Shown: positions 1 to 10,994 of the stretch, piece by piece
Layout: each line of letters begins with the position of its first letter
Position numbering within the stretch: position 1 is the first letter of the stretch
From: Poteriospumella lacustris
Lineage: Eukaryota; Sar; Chrysophyceae; Chromulinales; Dinobryaceae
Reading direction: 5' to 3'
DNA: 20,241 nucleotides
Assembly (NCBI GenBank): GCA_008000375.1
Contig: SMOI01000017.1
Location: forward strand, 76,263-96,503
Notes under the pieces: model-generated
Told to the model about the DNA's origin: nothing
What the model saw: the letters and a program-made list of their open reading frames with translations, nothing else
Database searches by the model: none
Position numbers and translations under genes: made by a program

Positions 1-3000
1 GCAATCGCATACGACCCATCGCGAGACCCGATCAACAAGAACTGTTCATCGTCCGAGAAACTCAACGAACGAATCCCGCCGCCATGTTCCAACCCAGTCA
101 ACCGATGCAATTCCACCAACGTCGCTGCCTCGCGGAAGACAATGTGCCCCCGTTGGGTACCACAAACAAAGATCGGACTGGCCATGGCAGCCAAACTGGT
201 CTGGTTACAGACCATGCACTCGATACGATCATCGACCGTGATCTGTTGCAACACTTGTCCATTGACCCACGTCACCGACAACGTCAACGTCGACGCCGAA
301 TGCGCAATCAAATAACCCGGCGTCATCGCGAGGACGACGTCAATGTTCGAGCCGACCATGTGCTTCATCGCGCGGACGAACTGTCCCTGTCGCACGCTGT
401 GCACACACAGCAGGCCCTCGCTATCGCCCGACAACACCACGTCCAAATCCGCCGAATACGACACCGACGTGATGGGTGAGCTGTGCCCCGCCATCGCGTG
501 CACACAAATCAACGGCGCATTCGCTTGCGCCAAACTCGACGCCGTCGTCGCGACGACGGCACTGGCGTTGCTCCCGGCGCCACTGGAGGAACCACCTCCG
601 ACGGTGGCGGTACCGACGTTGCCACTGCCACCGCCGACACTGGTCGCATCCCACAGCGACGCGTAATCGGAATAAAACGGTTCGGGGGTCAATGCCTGCG
701 CCAAACTTGGCTTCTCCACGACCCACACGCGTAAACAACCGTCCATGCCACCGGAGATCAAGATTTGTCCATCGGCACCGACCTCCAACGTCGTGATCAC
801 GCCGCGGTGACTGCCCGCGACCGAACTCACCTCTTTCATCGTATCGATCGCGTGTAACTTCACCGCGTGGTCCCAATAGCCACAGGTCAATATCCGTTGA
901 CCGAAAGGTGCCATGGCCACTTGGTGATGGGTCAACGCCAGGAGAGGCGTCCACGTCCCCGCCGAGACGGAGCCGTCGCGATGAATCGCGGCCGCGTGAT
1001 GACCTTGGTGACGATGCGCGTGATAGCCACCGCCACCGCCACCGCCGCCGTGGACACTGGACAGGCCCAGCGCCCCGTTGGCTGTGCCCGGGGGCGGCTG
1101 GACGACTTTCCCGAAGTAGCGCGAGGAGACGCGCGGCAGCGACGACGACAACGCGCCGCCGCCGCCGCTGCCGCTGCCGCCGTTGGGGCCGTCGTTCGTC
1201 GATGCCGCCGTCACCGCTGTGGACGCGGACGCGGACGATGTGCCACGAATGGTCGACGAGATGCTCTGTCCCGCCGCGATGGCCGCGCCGTACAGGCTGC
1301 CGGTGCGACGGAGATTTCTCGGCGCCGCCGCGGCGGTGTCGTCGGCGGTGGACAACGGTGGCGGCGGAGGCGACGTGGACGTGACGGTCTCGTCGCCACC
1401 AGCGACCGCCGCTGAGGCAGCGGTCTCGTCACTGGCGCTGCCACCAACGTCAGCAGCGGACGTCGCTACAGTCGCGACGGTACCCGCTGCCGCGGCCCCG
1501 TTGCCGAAGCGGAAGCTGCTGAACCGACCCAACAGCGACGTTGGCCGTGCGGACGACGGTGGCGGCGGCGACAGTGACGACGCCGTCAACGACGACGACG
1601 ACGCGGCAGGCGACGGCGCTTCGGGTGACGACGGCGCAGCGGCGGTCGCGTCGCGGTCGTCTTCGTCGCTACGCGGCGCCAACGACGACAACGACGACGA
1701 CGGGGCGCCCGTCGGCTGCGCTTGCACCGGCACCGGCACCGTCATCGTCTGACTCGGTCGCCGCGTATCCGCGGGCAAACCTTCCACCGCGGCGGCGGCG
1801 GCTCCACCGGTGCCACTTTCCATCGCGGTCGATTTCTTCAGCAGCGTCTCGCAGTACGCCAACGAGGCACTCGGCAGGGTCCGGTGCTTGTCGGGCCGAA
1901 GGCTAAACGGGTAGCCCTCTTCGAAGGCGGCCGTCCAGCGGTAGTAACACACCTGCAACGTCTCGTGGACGACCACCAAGCGATCGCCGGTGCATTGCAT
2001 CGCAATGACCGCGCCGAACTGATGGCGTCCCGCCTGTTTCTGTGACCCCGCGGGCATGAACACTTGAATGTTGCGCACCGAGGCGGCGTTGTAGCACAGC
2101 GGCAGGACACACTCCTGGCGCGGCAGGCGCTTGGGGTGTTCTTTGCTCAGCAATTGCGATGGCGTCTGTCCGAAATGCGTCACTTGCGCCTGTAGGTAAC
2201 ACACAGGAGAGAGAGAGAGAGGGGGGGCGATGGGTAAGCAAACGGGCACCAACGAGGAGAGAAGAAAAGAGGAGGAGGGGGTAACGGTTACCTTGGCCGC
2301 TTCCTTTTGCAGATGATCGTCGATGGCTTCGATGTCGATGGCATTCTCGTAGGTGAGGTAGTAGAAGACGTTGTTCGCCTTGATGGCGGCGGGTCCCTTT
2401 TGTTTGTACCCGAAGATGAGATCGATCCATTCGTGTAGATGTTCCGAGACGTAGTCGCTTTCCAGGGCCTCGCGGTTCAAGCGGATGAAGTCGAAGGCGT
2501 CCTTCGCCCAGGGCGGGAGGATCACGTCGTCGACGACGCCGCCTTCTTGCAACTCCCCCAGGGGCAGCCGGGCGGAATTGACGAAGATGTCGGGGCAACA
2601 GAACCACTCGGGAATCAGTTCTTTCACGTCGCTCATCGAGTGGTTGCAGCCCTGCCACGTGCGCTGGATATCGAAGAAGATACGGTCGGGGCAATCGAAC
2701 CGTCCGCCTTGCAGGTTCACCGCCAACGTTGTGAACGGTTCCTGTCGGACCATGTAATGCAGCACGACCCCCGCCGACGAGTAATGGCTGCCGTACATGA
2801 ACTTCGGCACTTGGTCGTCGTCGAACGTGCGGTACCGCTCGAGGAATTCTTTCAAACGAATCGGATTCAACGCCCCAATCGGCTTGTCCAGAGGCCGAAA
2901 CGTCGCCGGATTCGTGAGATCCAACGACGGAGACGTGTAATCGGCGATGATCCAAGGAAAGACCGGGTACTGCGTGATGTCGTTGTACGAGCGGCCCGCG

Positions 3001-3594
3001 AGGATGTTCAGCCGCATCAAATATTCGAAATTGCTGATCAACCGACGGCGCCAGAGCTCGGTGTACGTCGAGGCTTTGAACAGCTTCGTCGGATTCAAAT
3101 ACAACTGCGTCGTGAGCAACGGTGGCGCTTGGTTCTTCAACACGCGGAAGAAGCGTTGCAATTCCTTCGACGTCTTGAACGCGAGAAACAATTCCGGCGA
3201 ATCGGCGAAGAACAACTCGACCGCCGAGTTTTGCAAGAGATAGCGTCGTCCGTAGGCTTCAATCAATCGATCGAGGGGGTATTTCCGATCGACAAAAGGT
3301 TTGGCCGCCCGGGCGAGGCCGCCCAGGCGTTTCTTGCAGTGGAAATACAGGCATTTGTTGCTCAAGAGGACCGTGCCGGAGATGACTTGGTCCAATTGGA
3401 TCTGATTCGCGTCCATGAGCATCAACACACGCTCGTCATTCGCCCAGGCAAACATATGGGTCCATGCGGGGCGTTTCTCTTGGGCGATGAAGAAGCCCAA
3501 CGGATTGATCAAATCGCCGGCGGTGAAGGCGGTTAACGGACCCGCCATGAGCTTCGTCGTGGTGGTCGTGGCTTGTGACGATCGACCATTGCCA

Positions 3595-3625
<31 letters not shown>

Positions 3626-6600
3626 TGCCGTTGCCGGTGCCGTTGGCGTTGCTGCCACCGTTGTGGGCGGTGTCTTCGAGGTCCCCGTCGGCGTCGTCTT
3701 CGAGATCGGCCCAATTGGCTCCCCCGCCACTGCCACTGCCGGCCCCGGTACCGTTCGCATCGCCGCGCCCTTTACCCGCAAAGACCAGCGGCGTGAACTT
3801 CACCGGCAGTGCCACCTTCGTCGCCACCGTCGCGGCAGTCGTCGACGTGGCGCCCGTCGCCGGTTCAGCCGTTGACTCGCCGCCACCGCCACCGCCGCCA
3901 CCGCTGCCGTTTTGTTGTGTCGCGAGGTACGAGAACTGATCTTTCATTTTGCTCTCGAGGTACGCGTGGTCCCGGTGATCGATGGCCTCGGGCAGCTTCG
4001 TCAGGAGCATGTTGCGTAATTTGGTGTCGCGGTGCTTCGAGAGCTCGTAGTACGACACGGCGTGGGGCGCGGGGGTGTCTCCCCCGCTGCCACCGCTGCC
4101 ACTGCCGCTGCCGGTGGAGGTGGAGGTGCTCCCGTCGACCACGGCCGAGGTCCAGGGAGACCAGTCGTCTTCAAACCGTTGAATGCAATCGTGCCAACGC
4201 GCCGCGACGTTCTTCGTCTTCAACAGGTTCTGCGCGTCCAATTGATGACGCTTGCTGCGGTTCCGGTCCAAGACACGGTCGTGGACCTCGCGCGACAGGG
4301 CTTTCAGTTCGGCCATCTCGGAGACGGATTTGATGGCGACGTCGCGGTGCTCTTCGAGTTGATCCTTCAGAATCCGCGTTTCGATGGAGAACTTCGCGAC
4401 GGCTTTCGCTTCGACGTTGTCGAGTTTGTCGAGGGCACGAATCAATTCGACGCTGCGGAGAATGTTCTTGGCGAAGAACGGGTGGAGCAGCCACTTGAGC
4501 ATCCAGACGATGGACTTGCCGTCAAAGTGGTTGTCCAGGTACTCGACCATGTTCGCCGTGAGCGGTGAGGACGTCGCGGCGTTGGCATTGGCCGCAGCGC
4601 CGGCAGCGGCCATGGCAGCGGCCATGGCGGCAGTGGTGGCACGGCTCGCCGCGGCAGTGGACGCCGTGCGACTGGCGGTCGAAAGGCTGCGGGGGGCGTC
4701 GTACACGGTGGCGTTGGAGTCCACCGAGAGCGATGGCGCGAGGCCCGTCGTGGCTGCAGCGGCATCGGTTGGTTCGCTGCTAAAGGCCCGTTGACGCAAC
4801 GTACCACTCGTCGGTGGGGACGAGGGTCCCTCCGCGCTGTTGTCACGACTCACCGACCGCGCCGTCGATGCTGCACCGCCATCGACCGAGCGACTGGCCA
4901 CCGTTCGATGCGAGGGCAACGGGGACGAGGACGAGGACGACGTCGATGGCGACCGGTTCTTCGTCGCCGACGAAGAACCTGCCGCGTCTTCCTCGTCGCC
5001 GTCCCCGTCGCCACCACCGACCAGCTCCGCAACCGCCGTCTGCAGATCCATTTTCATCGTCTCGACGAGATGACTCATCGAGCGCGCGCATCGTTCTTCC
5101 ATCACGTTCGCCAGGCGGGCGCCATGGACGTGCCACCCATCGATCAAGAACCGGAACGCGGCCCGCAGGTTGCGCAGTAGATTCATCCCGACGGTGTTGC
5201 TGAAGTAATCTTCGATCAATTGCAGCCGCGCGTCGTCCGCCATCGTCGTATCCAACGCGTCGTATTCGTCCGCGGTCAGCTCCTCGCTGTGCTCGTGCGT
5301 GTCTTCCCAGGGTCCGAACGTGCGGACGCGGAAGTCATGCGCGGTGATGCCGATGAGGGCGAAGATCGGGTCGAGGACCAAGGCCAAGCGCTGCACATGC
5401 AACACGACGTGCACCACCGAGACACCGACCCAATCCACCGCCAAGGTCGCCTCGGGTAGCAACGCATCGACACACGCCATCGCCTTCCGCATCCGACGCA
5501 GCGTCATCGTGCTGATCGCATTCGTCGGGGAGATGTTGTTCAATGCAAACAACGACATCCGCCAGACGGCGCTGTGAATCGTCAGATACACCGTCGTCGC
5601 TTTCGCATTGGTCTCGGGCGATTTCAAACTGTGGGCGCCCTCTTTGCTGAACAACAACAGCTTCGTGTCTTGGAAATCGGCTTCGGGGCTGGGCCAGAAG
5701 AGGGTATCAAAGATACGCAGCGCCTGGAGGATCAGAATCAATTTGCCGCATTTCTCGTCGTGGTGGCGCTCGAGCGGATGCAGCAGTTCTTCGAGGGGTT
5801 TGTCCAAGAACGACGCCGCCACCGACGAGGAGGCGGCGGCGGAGGAGGAGGAAGAGGAGGAGAAGACGGGTGCAGAGTACTGCGTGGCGTGTGCCGCCGC
5901 GCCGTGATGCCCCGTCGCATGCGACGGTAACGAGAACCGCGTCGACACCGCCAGCACATTCATATCGAACCACGTGTGGCTCAGGTCGAGGTACGGACTC
6001 ACCGTCGCCGAACCGCCACCGCCACCACGCGGGGACGGTGGAGACACTGGCGATGATGACCCCGCCGGCGACACTGGCGCGGACGCGCTATCGACCTGAA
6101 AGCTGCCCTGTAGCAGCTCTTCCACCTCGTCGAGAAACTTTCGTTGTTCACCCACCGACAACATGTGAAACCGTTCGCTGTCCACCGATCGCGGGGTGCT
6201 CATACTGCTCATGGAATCGGTCGGCGAGGCCATGCCCGGTCGAATGTGTTGTTGCATCTCAAAGAAGTCGTGTACCCGTTTCTTGCAGACCTCTGGGTAC
6301 GGAATGACGCTCATGACACAGTTTTGATCGATCAACGCGATCTGCGACGCCGTCAACATCGTCGACAACAGATTTTCCATTTTATACGCCGCCTGTTGTT
6401 GCTCGTGCGTACTGTTCGACTTCAACAGCTTCTGCAATTCCTTGTGGCGACTCTTCAACGTGAACGTCAGATCGTTCATCAAGTGACTCAGAATGCTCTG
6501 CGCGATCACGTAACCGTTTTTGCTTTCAAACGACGGAGCAATCGATTGATCCAATTGTCGCCAACCATTGCGTCGCTCCAGGGCGTGCACCAACAGCGTC

Positions 6601-9600
6601 GAATAGATCTTCATGCCCACGTCAAAGTTCATGTCGATGTTCGACAGTTTGCGGAGGTCGGGCGAGGCGACGTAGCTGCTGTATTTCAGCGCCATATTCG
6701 CCGAGTGGCGATTGGACGGGCCATTCGATTGCCACCGACGCAACAACTCGATTTCCAATTTGCCCGTGCCCCCGCTGCTGCCTTTACGATGCGGCAGGGT
6801 GGTGGCTGAGAACGTCGCCGTATTCGATCGCGACCGCGTCGTCGCCATCGACGTGACCTCCGACGGGGCCTTCGATTGCAATTCATCGACCAAATCGTCA
6901 ATGTGCACCGCTTTAAAAGCCGGCGACGGCGCCTCCCCGTCGTTTAACAACTCGAGGACCATCCCAAACATCGACAAATGCCACGAGGGGCACGCGGAGA
7001 ACGCACTGCGAATGGCGGCACTGTGTTTCACCAGCGACAAGAGATCGCCGTAGATCTGGTCGTGAATACTCAACGGAAACTTCGGTAGCAGCTCCAAGAA
7101 GATCGGTAGGACCAGCGTATCGACGACGTCTTCGTCCTCGTCCTCGTCGTCCATGTGGTCGGGGTTGAAGACCATGGGATTTGCCATCATCGCGGCCGCT
7201 TGGGAGCGCAAGGCGTTGGGTGTTTCGTAGTTGTGAATGCTCAACGACAGGTGCCCGTGCTTCGACAAGAGCAAATCCAACATGGCGCGGTACGTGGGGA
7301 TGTTGGACACGGGGCAATGCGACGAGACGACTTCGCAGAGCAACGCGAGGGCACCACAACTTTGCAGTCGGGTCATCCCATCGGGTATCTTGCCCATCGA
7401 CCGTTTGTTCTTCCGGGTGCTGAGTGCCAAGACCGGGGAGGGCACCTGGTCGAGATTCAAGGCGACAAAGGCCAACAACCGAATGCCGGCACAACGTAAG
7501 TCTTCGTTCGGCTGATGCACCAAATAGACCAACAGATACGACACCAGTTCTTCCACGCCACCGTACGCGGTCACTAAATGACTCGTGATCACGGTACTGT
7601 CCCGTTGATCCATCAGGAACATCAACACTTGGATCAATTCCACCAACACGACGGCGTCTTTGCACGACGCGACGAAGTCGACGATATGGACGATGTCGAG
7701 GTCGTTGGGGTTGAACTTGAGCAACATGGCGACGATACAGCCGATGTATTCGCGCAGCTTTTTCTTCTCGAGCGAGGAATACGGCGAGACAAAGGTGTCG
7801 ATCATGTCGTCGCCGCCCCCGATGGAGAGAGAATCCGGTGGCGCTATCGACAAGGTGGTGGCAGCAGATGTGAAGGAGGACGGGGCCGCTGCAGCTGCTG
7901 GGGCTGCTGCTGCTGCTGCTGCTGCTTTGACGTCGTGGTCCTCGCCTTCGTCTTCTTCTTGGATCCCTTCCAATCCATCGTCTTCGTCGATGCCGTCGGT
8001 GGTCGAAGGCTTCGAAGGTGACGAGCCTTCTTCTTCCAATTCGTCTTGCAACGTCTCGCTCAAGGCCAATTTGAAACTTTTCATTTTGCGTAAACTGGCG
8101 ATCAGCGCTTGGTTTGGATTGGACGTACGTGGAGCCTTGGACGGACGACCAGCGGGGCTGCTGCATGCCGAGAACCGTGTCGCAGGGGTTGCTGAGGAAT
8201 CCGCGGTGCCAATGGAGAGCGGTTGATGCAGGCGAGGCGAGGCGATGGGTAACGGTGGCAAGGACAGATCCGGTGGACCACCACCAGAGGTCGATCGCGA
8301 GGCAGCCGATGGTGGAACGACCACTGCTGTAGCCACAACCGCCGCAGTGTCCTCTTCATATCGAGGAGATGCTCGAACAGGCTCACTGATGCTCACACTA
8401 CGAGCGGTTGACGGGGTGCTATTGCCAACGATCGAATTCATCCGCGACCGGACGATGTTCTCCTCTTTCAGATTCTCGAAGAGGCCCATCGTATCCAACA
8501 GATTCCGAAACTCGACAATCGCTGCCGAGGTGGCCGGTTCGGCTTTGATGAGTCCCAACACCACCGACAGCAACGAATTGAGGAATTGATACGATCCCGA
8601 GCTGGCCCAGAGAGAAGTGTTCGACAAGAGAAGCTTGGCGATCTTCAACTGCAACACCTCCGAATACACCGCGGCTTCCTTCAGATGAATCAAGGCAAAG
8701 ACACACTTCTCCCCTTCTTCCATGATCAATTGCTGGGGTACGCATTGCAAGGCCGATTCAATCATTTCAATGCCACCAGAGACCAGCAATTGTTCTTGAA
8801 ACGCCTTCGAATTGTAAATGGCGTTCCGGACGACGGTCAAGAGACTGGAGATGCCACCATAACCATAGAAATCTTCTTTCCAAGAATTGATACGTGACCA
8901 AGCTTGACGATCGTAGATGGTATCCAATTGTTCGTCTTCGTCGTTGAAGTCCGCGAGGCAACTGCCCAACCCAATGCCCCAGTTGGGGTCGAAAAAGGTG
9001 GCGTATTTTTCAATGTTCTCGTTCTCAATGAGCAGCCGCGGAAAGAGAGGCAACAAGCAAATGACACCACCGATAGAAGACAAGACGTCACGAGGATTAT
9101 GAAACGTCCACGGGAATGTTCGCTTGCCTAACATTCCATGCAAACCCCCGTGAATGTCGATACACCAACCGTTGGAGCATCGCGATGGGTGGAAACAAGT
9201 GGTAAGCTTTGAGGCGATGGCGACAGGTCGACGATCTGATCCTAAAATATTTCTTGATAAATCGGCAGCGGTGGATTCTCCCGATTCACTACGCCCCGCG
9301 TCAGCACGTGCAATCGATTGAATCACGGCCGGTGGAACTGCTTCGTTGAACAAATAAACGGGCCCCATTTGACCATCAAAGTTACTACCAATGGAAATGT
9401 CAACATCTTGTGTCGCACCTAAATTGGGGAATCGAATACTTTCAGTGATGGCCAAGTCATCGTCGAGATAAACTTCCAGTTCGTCTTTAGAGAAAAAGGT
9501 CATTTTCGGTTTCGAATGACGCAAGGCGAAATGATACCAGACGCCTTTCTTCAAGCCCGCGGATACTTTCATGACGATTGGTTCGACTTTGGATGTATGA

Positions 9601-10502
9601 CTCACGGCAACCAACAGCTGTGCCTTTTCAATGTAAACATCTAATCCTTTCCTGCCAGCACCTATCCAGGTAAAGAGATGCTGAGAGCGATTCAGCTCGG
9701 TGTTGAAAGCTCTGGGACCACGGAAATCCGTGGACGGAAAATCTTCTTCCACGGACTCCAGGCGAAACCAAAAACTGACTTGATACTCTTTGGGAAAAGG
9801 AAAAGCGATATTCTTGACGAAGATACCAGAGCCAACGCCAGAGAAGTTGAAAATACTGGGGGGACACGCTTTGGTTGCACCGTCATCAGGCTGCAACATG
9901 AGCTGCAAGGATTGCAAGAGGGACAAGGAAAGTTCGGACGGGGTTCGTAAATAAGATAGGAACTTCTTAAACTCGTGAAGTGATACCCCAATCGATCCAC
10001 AGTAACCGAGAAGGAGAAGCACCCGCTTTGAAATAGACAAATCCATCGTTGCAATGCATTCTTGCAGCAGTTTCAGTAGATGGCGATTCAGAGAACATGT
10101 TTCACTCGTCGCTGTGTGTAAATCATCCAGGTATTGTAAGCGTACGATATTGTACGGCTTTCGAGCGACGACGAAAATGAGTAAGTCGAGAATGATCTTT
10201 TGCAGCAGAACTGGCAGAGACAAGAAGACTTTTGGATGAGAAAGTAGCGATGAAACAGCCTTAGATCCACCAACCTAACCCAATCGAAAACATGGATTAC
10301 CAACCCACATTGAGCAAGAAGAAATGCGGTTGCAACTTACTTTGACAATCAATTGCTGAGGAAGCCCAAGGCGACCCTGAGAATCTATGAGCAGCGAAGG
10401 ATAGATTGTATTCTGAAATAAACCTTGCAAAATTGTTGCTGGAGTGCTGAAATCTAATGCTTCATCCTCCAGCTCATCTTTGAGGGCTTCAACCCACTCC
10501 AT
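1..10502 (-). CDS. Giant BEACH/WD40 protein, neurobeachin/LvsA class (C-terminus beyond left edge)
   Basis: BEACH proteins are very large cytoplasmic scaffolds that govern vesicle, lysosome and contractile-vacuole traffic. Exons are 10502-10341, 10274-2292 and 2189-1 (open at the left edge): 54 + 2661 + 729 = 3444 codons in one continuous frame. Domains seen, in approximate residues: ConA-like fold 194-380; helical/armadillo region with a DUF4704-like stretch about 900-1165; PH-BEACH about 2325-2435 (RRYLLQNSAVELFF, as in neurobeachin); BEACH about 2455-2745, with NFEYLMRLN, AGRSYND, QYPVFPWIIADY, KPIGALNP, DVKELIPE, LPPWAK, ALESDYVSEHLHEWIDLIFG and FGQTPSQLL; WD40-like repeats from about 3150. 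Disordered Ser/Ala/Gly/Thr/Pro-rich inserts lie near 672-882, 1442-1546, 1792-1952, 2169-2286 and 2830-3125. The start ATG at 10502 is chosen because an in-frame TGA lies upstream with no ATG between; an extra 5' exon is not excluded. GC content rises steeply toward the 3' end. The subfamily assignment is by recalled motif similarity. Confidence 0.95.
2190..2291 (-). other. Intron 2 of the BEACH gene (102 nt, in frame and stop-free)
   Basis: Donor AAG|GTAACC at 2291; acceptor TTACCTACAG at 2190, preceded by a CT-repeat pyrimidine tract. Phase 0, between residues 2715 and 2716. I read all 34 codons and found no stop. It is called an intron because its removal gives EAAK-AQVTHFGQTPSQLL, which matches the uninterrupted helix-to-FGQTPSQL block of BEACH domains. 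RNA data would settle it. Confidence 0.85.
3586..3654. repeat. Hexanucleotide GTTGCC tract coding for an Asn/Thr-Gly run
   Basis: About eleven imperfect copies of GTTGCC/GGTGCC/ATTGCC. Read on the minus strand it encodes alternating Gly with Asn or Thr in the disordered stretch just before the PH-BEACH domain. The hexamer unit keeps the frame, so copy-number change would alter only linker length. Confidence 0.9.
5827..5865. repeat. GAG/GCG purine-rich repeat, polyserine/alanine in the BEACH protein
   Basis: An imperfect GAG/GCG/GAA trinucleotide run. The minus strand reads TCC, TCT and GCC codons, giving a Ser-rich run with three Ala residues in a disordered loop around residue 1530. Confidence 0.8.
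7903..7926. repeat. (GCT)8 microsatellite, polyalanine in the BEACH protein
   Basis: Eight perfect GCT units. On the coding (minus) strand they give seven consecutive GCA alanine codons inside a Ser/Ala/Asp/Glu-rich insert between the ConA-like and DUF4704-like regions. A likely length-polymorphic site. Confidence 0.9.
10275..10340 (-). other. Intron 1 of the BEACH gene (66 nt)
   Basis: Donor AAA|GTAAGT at 10340 and acceptor GGGTTAG at 10275, phase 0 after Lys54. The length is a multiple of three, but the final intron codon is an in-frame TAG, so reading through would end the protein at residue 75. Removing it joins ..QQLIVK to VGGSKAVSS in the frame that stays open for the next 8 kb. Confidence 0.9.
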
Positions 10503-10601
10503 TTCTGCGAGATTGAAACTTTGTGGGCTTGCACACCAAAAACTATCACAAACTAATAGTCTCACAAGATTTGAAGATGAAAGCGATGAACCTCAGTACC
10601 C

Positions 10602-10608
10602 TATATAC
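10602..10608 (-). promoter_or_regulatory. Possible TATA element for the BEACH gene
   Basis: The minus strand reads TATATAG about 100 nt upstream of the chosen ATG at 10502. A start site about 30 nt downstream would give a leader of roughly 70 nt without an upstream ATG, consistent with the chosen start. AT-rich matches are common by chance. Confidence 0.3.
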
Positions 10609-10694
10609 TATAATCTCTGCTCACAGAGTGCTCATCTTCTTTTCGGGCATCAAATCCGTCGATATTCTCGCATCAATCAATCAGTGCTTCTTAT

Positions 10695-10720
10695 CGCCTC
10701 GTCGCTCTTCTGCGACGGCG
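10695..10720. other. Imperfect GC-rich hairpin in the uricase-BEACH gap
   Basis: CGCC, a TC bulge, GTCGC, loop TCTTCT, GCGAC, GGCG: nine base pairs with a two-base bulge, in otherwise AT-rich intergenic DNA. It lies 275-300 nt past the uricase stop, so it could fold in that transcript's 3' UTR. Function unknown. Confidence 0.4.
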
Positions 10721-10994
10721 GCTCAAATCAAGCCCAGACTCTGGGCACCGCTGTGTATCACAGCATCGCATACCTAGGCGGAGGTCCACATTGCCACATT
10801 GCCACGCTCTCTCTTTTCATGCCATTAATCATTGACAGGGTGTAGGATGTCGACTTATTAGTTCAGAAGAAACAAACGATAAATGTCCACGCATTTGTCT
10901 CTCTCAACAAAACTGAAAATACACTGTGTCAGGGCAGGGCTACATGAGTAATGAACGAAAGTTGGACTGTCAAATGTATTGACCGGTTGCTGTT

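Larger units (their letters stand above)
10503..10994. other. Intergenic region between uricase 3' end and BEACH 5' end
   Basis: Both flanking genes read on the minus strand, so this 492-bp gap holds the uricase 3' UTR and the BEACH promoter and leader. No coding exon was recognised. A TATA-like site and a hairpin are listed separately. No AATAAA was seen on the minus strand downstream of the uricase stop. An unseen 5' exon of the BEACH gene remains possible. Confidence 0.6.

Noticed and set aside
421-8166. Many long open frames on both strands across the BEACH gene, such as 2439-3536 plus (365 codons), 1903-2955 minus and 6913-8166 minus (417 codons).
   Set aside because: They are Arg/His/Pro-rich shadows of a GC-rich gene in which stop codons are rare. 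The domain-bearing frame runs through all of them on the minus strand.
10620-10760. Short upstream reading frames (for example MREYRRI) before the BEACH gene.
   Set aside because: They lie upstream of the TATA-like site at 10602, so are probably outside the transcript. Start-site data would be needed to revive the idea.
10786-10806. Small tandem repeat CCACATTG x2 in the uricase-BEACH gap.
   Set aside because: Two short copies only; common by chance and no link to a feature.
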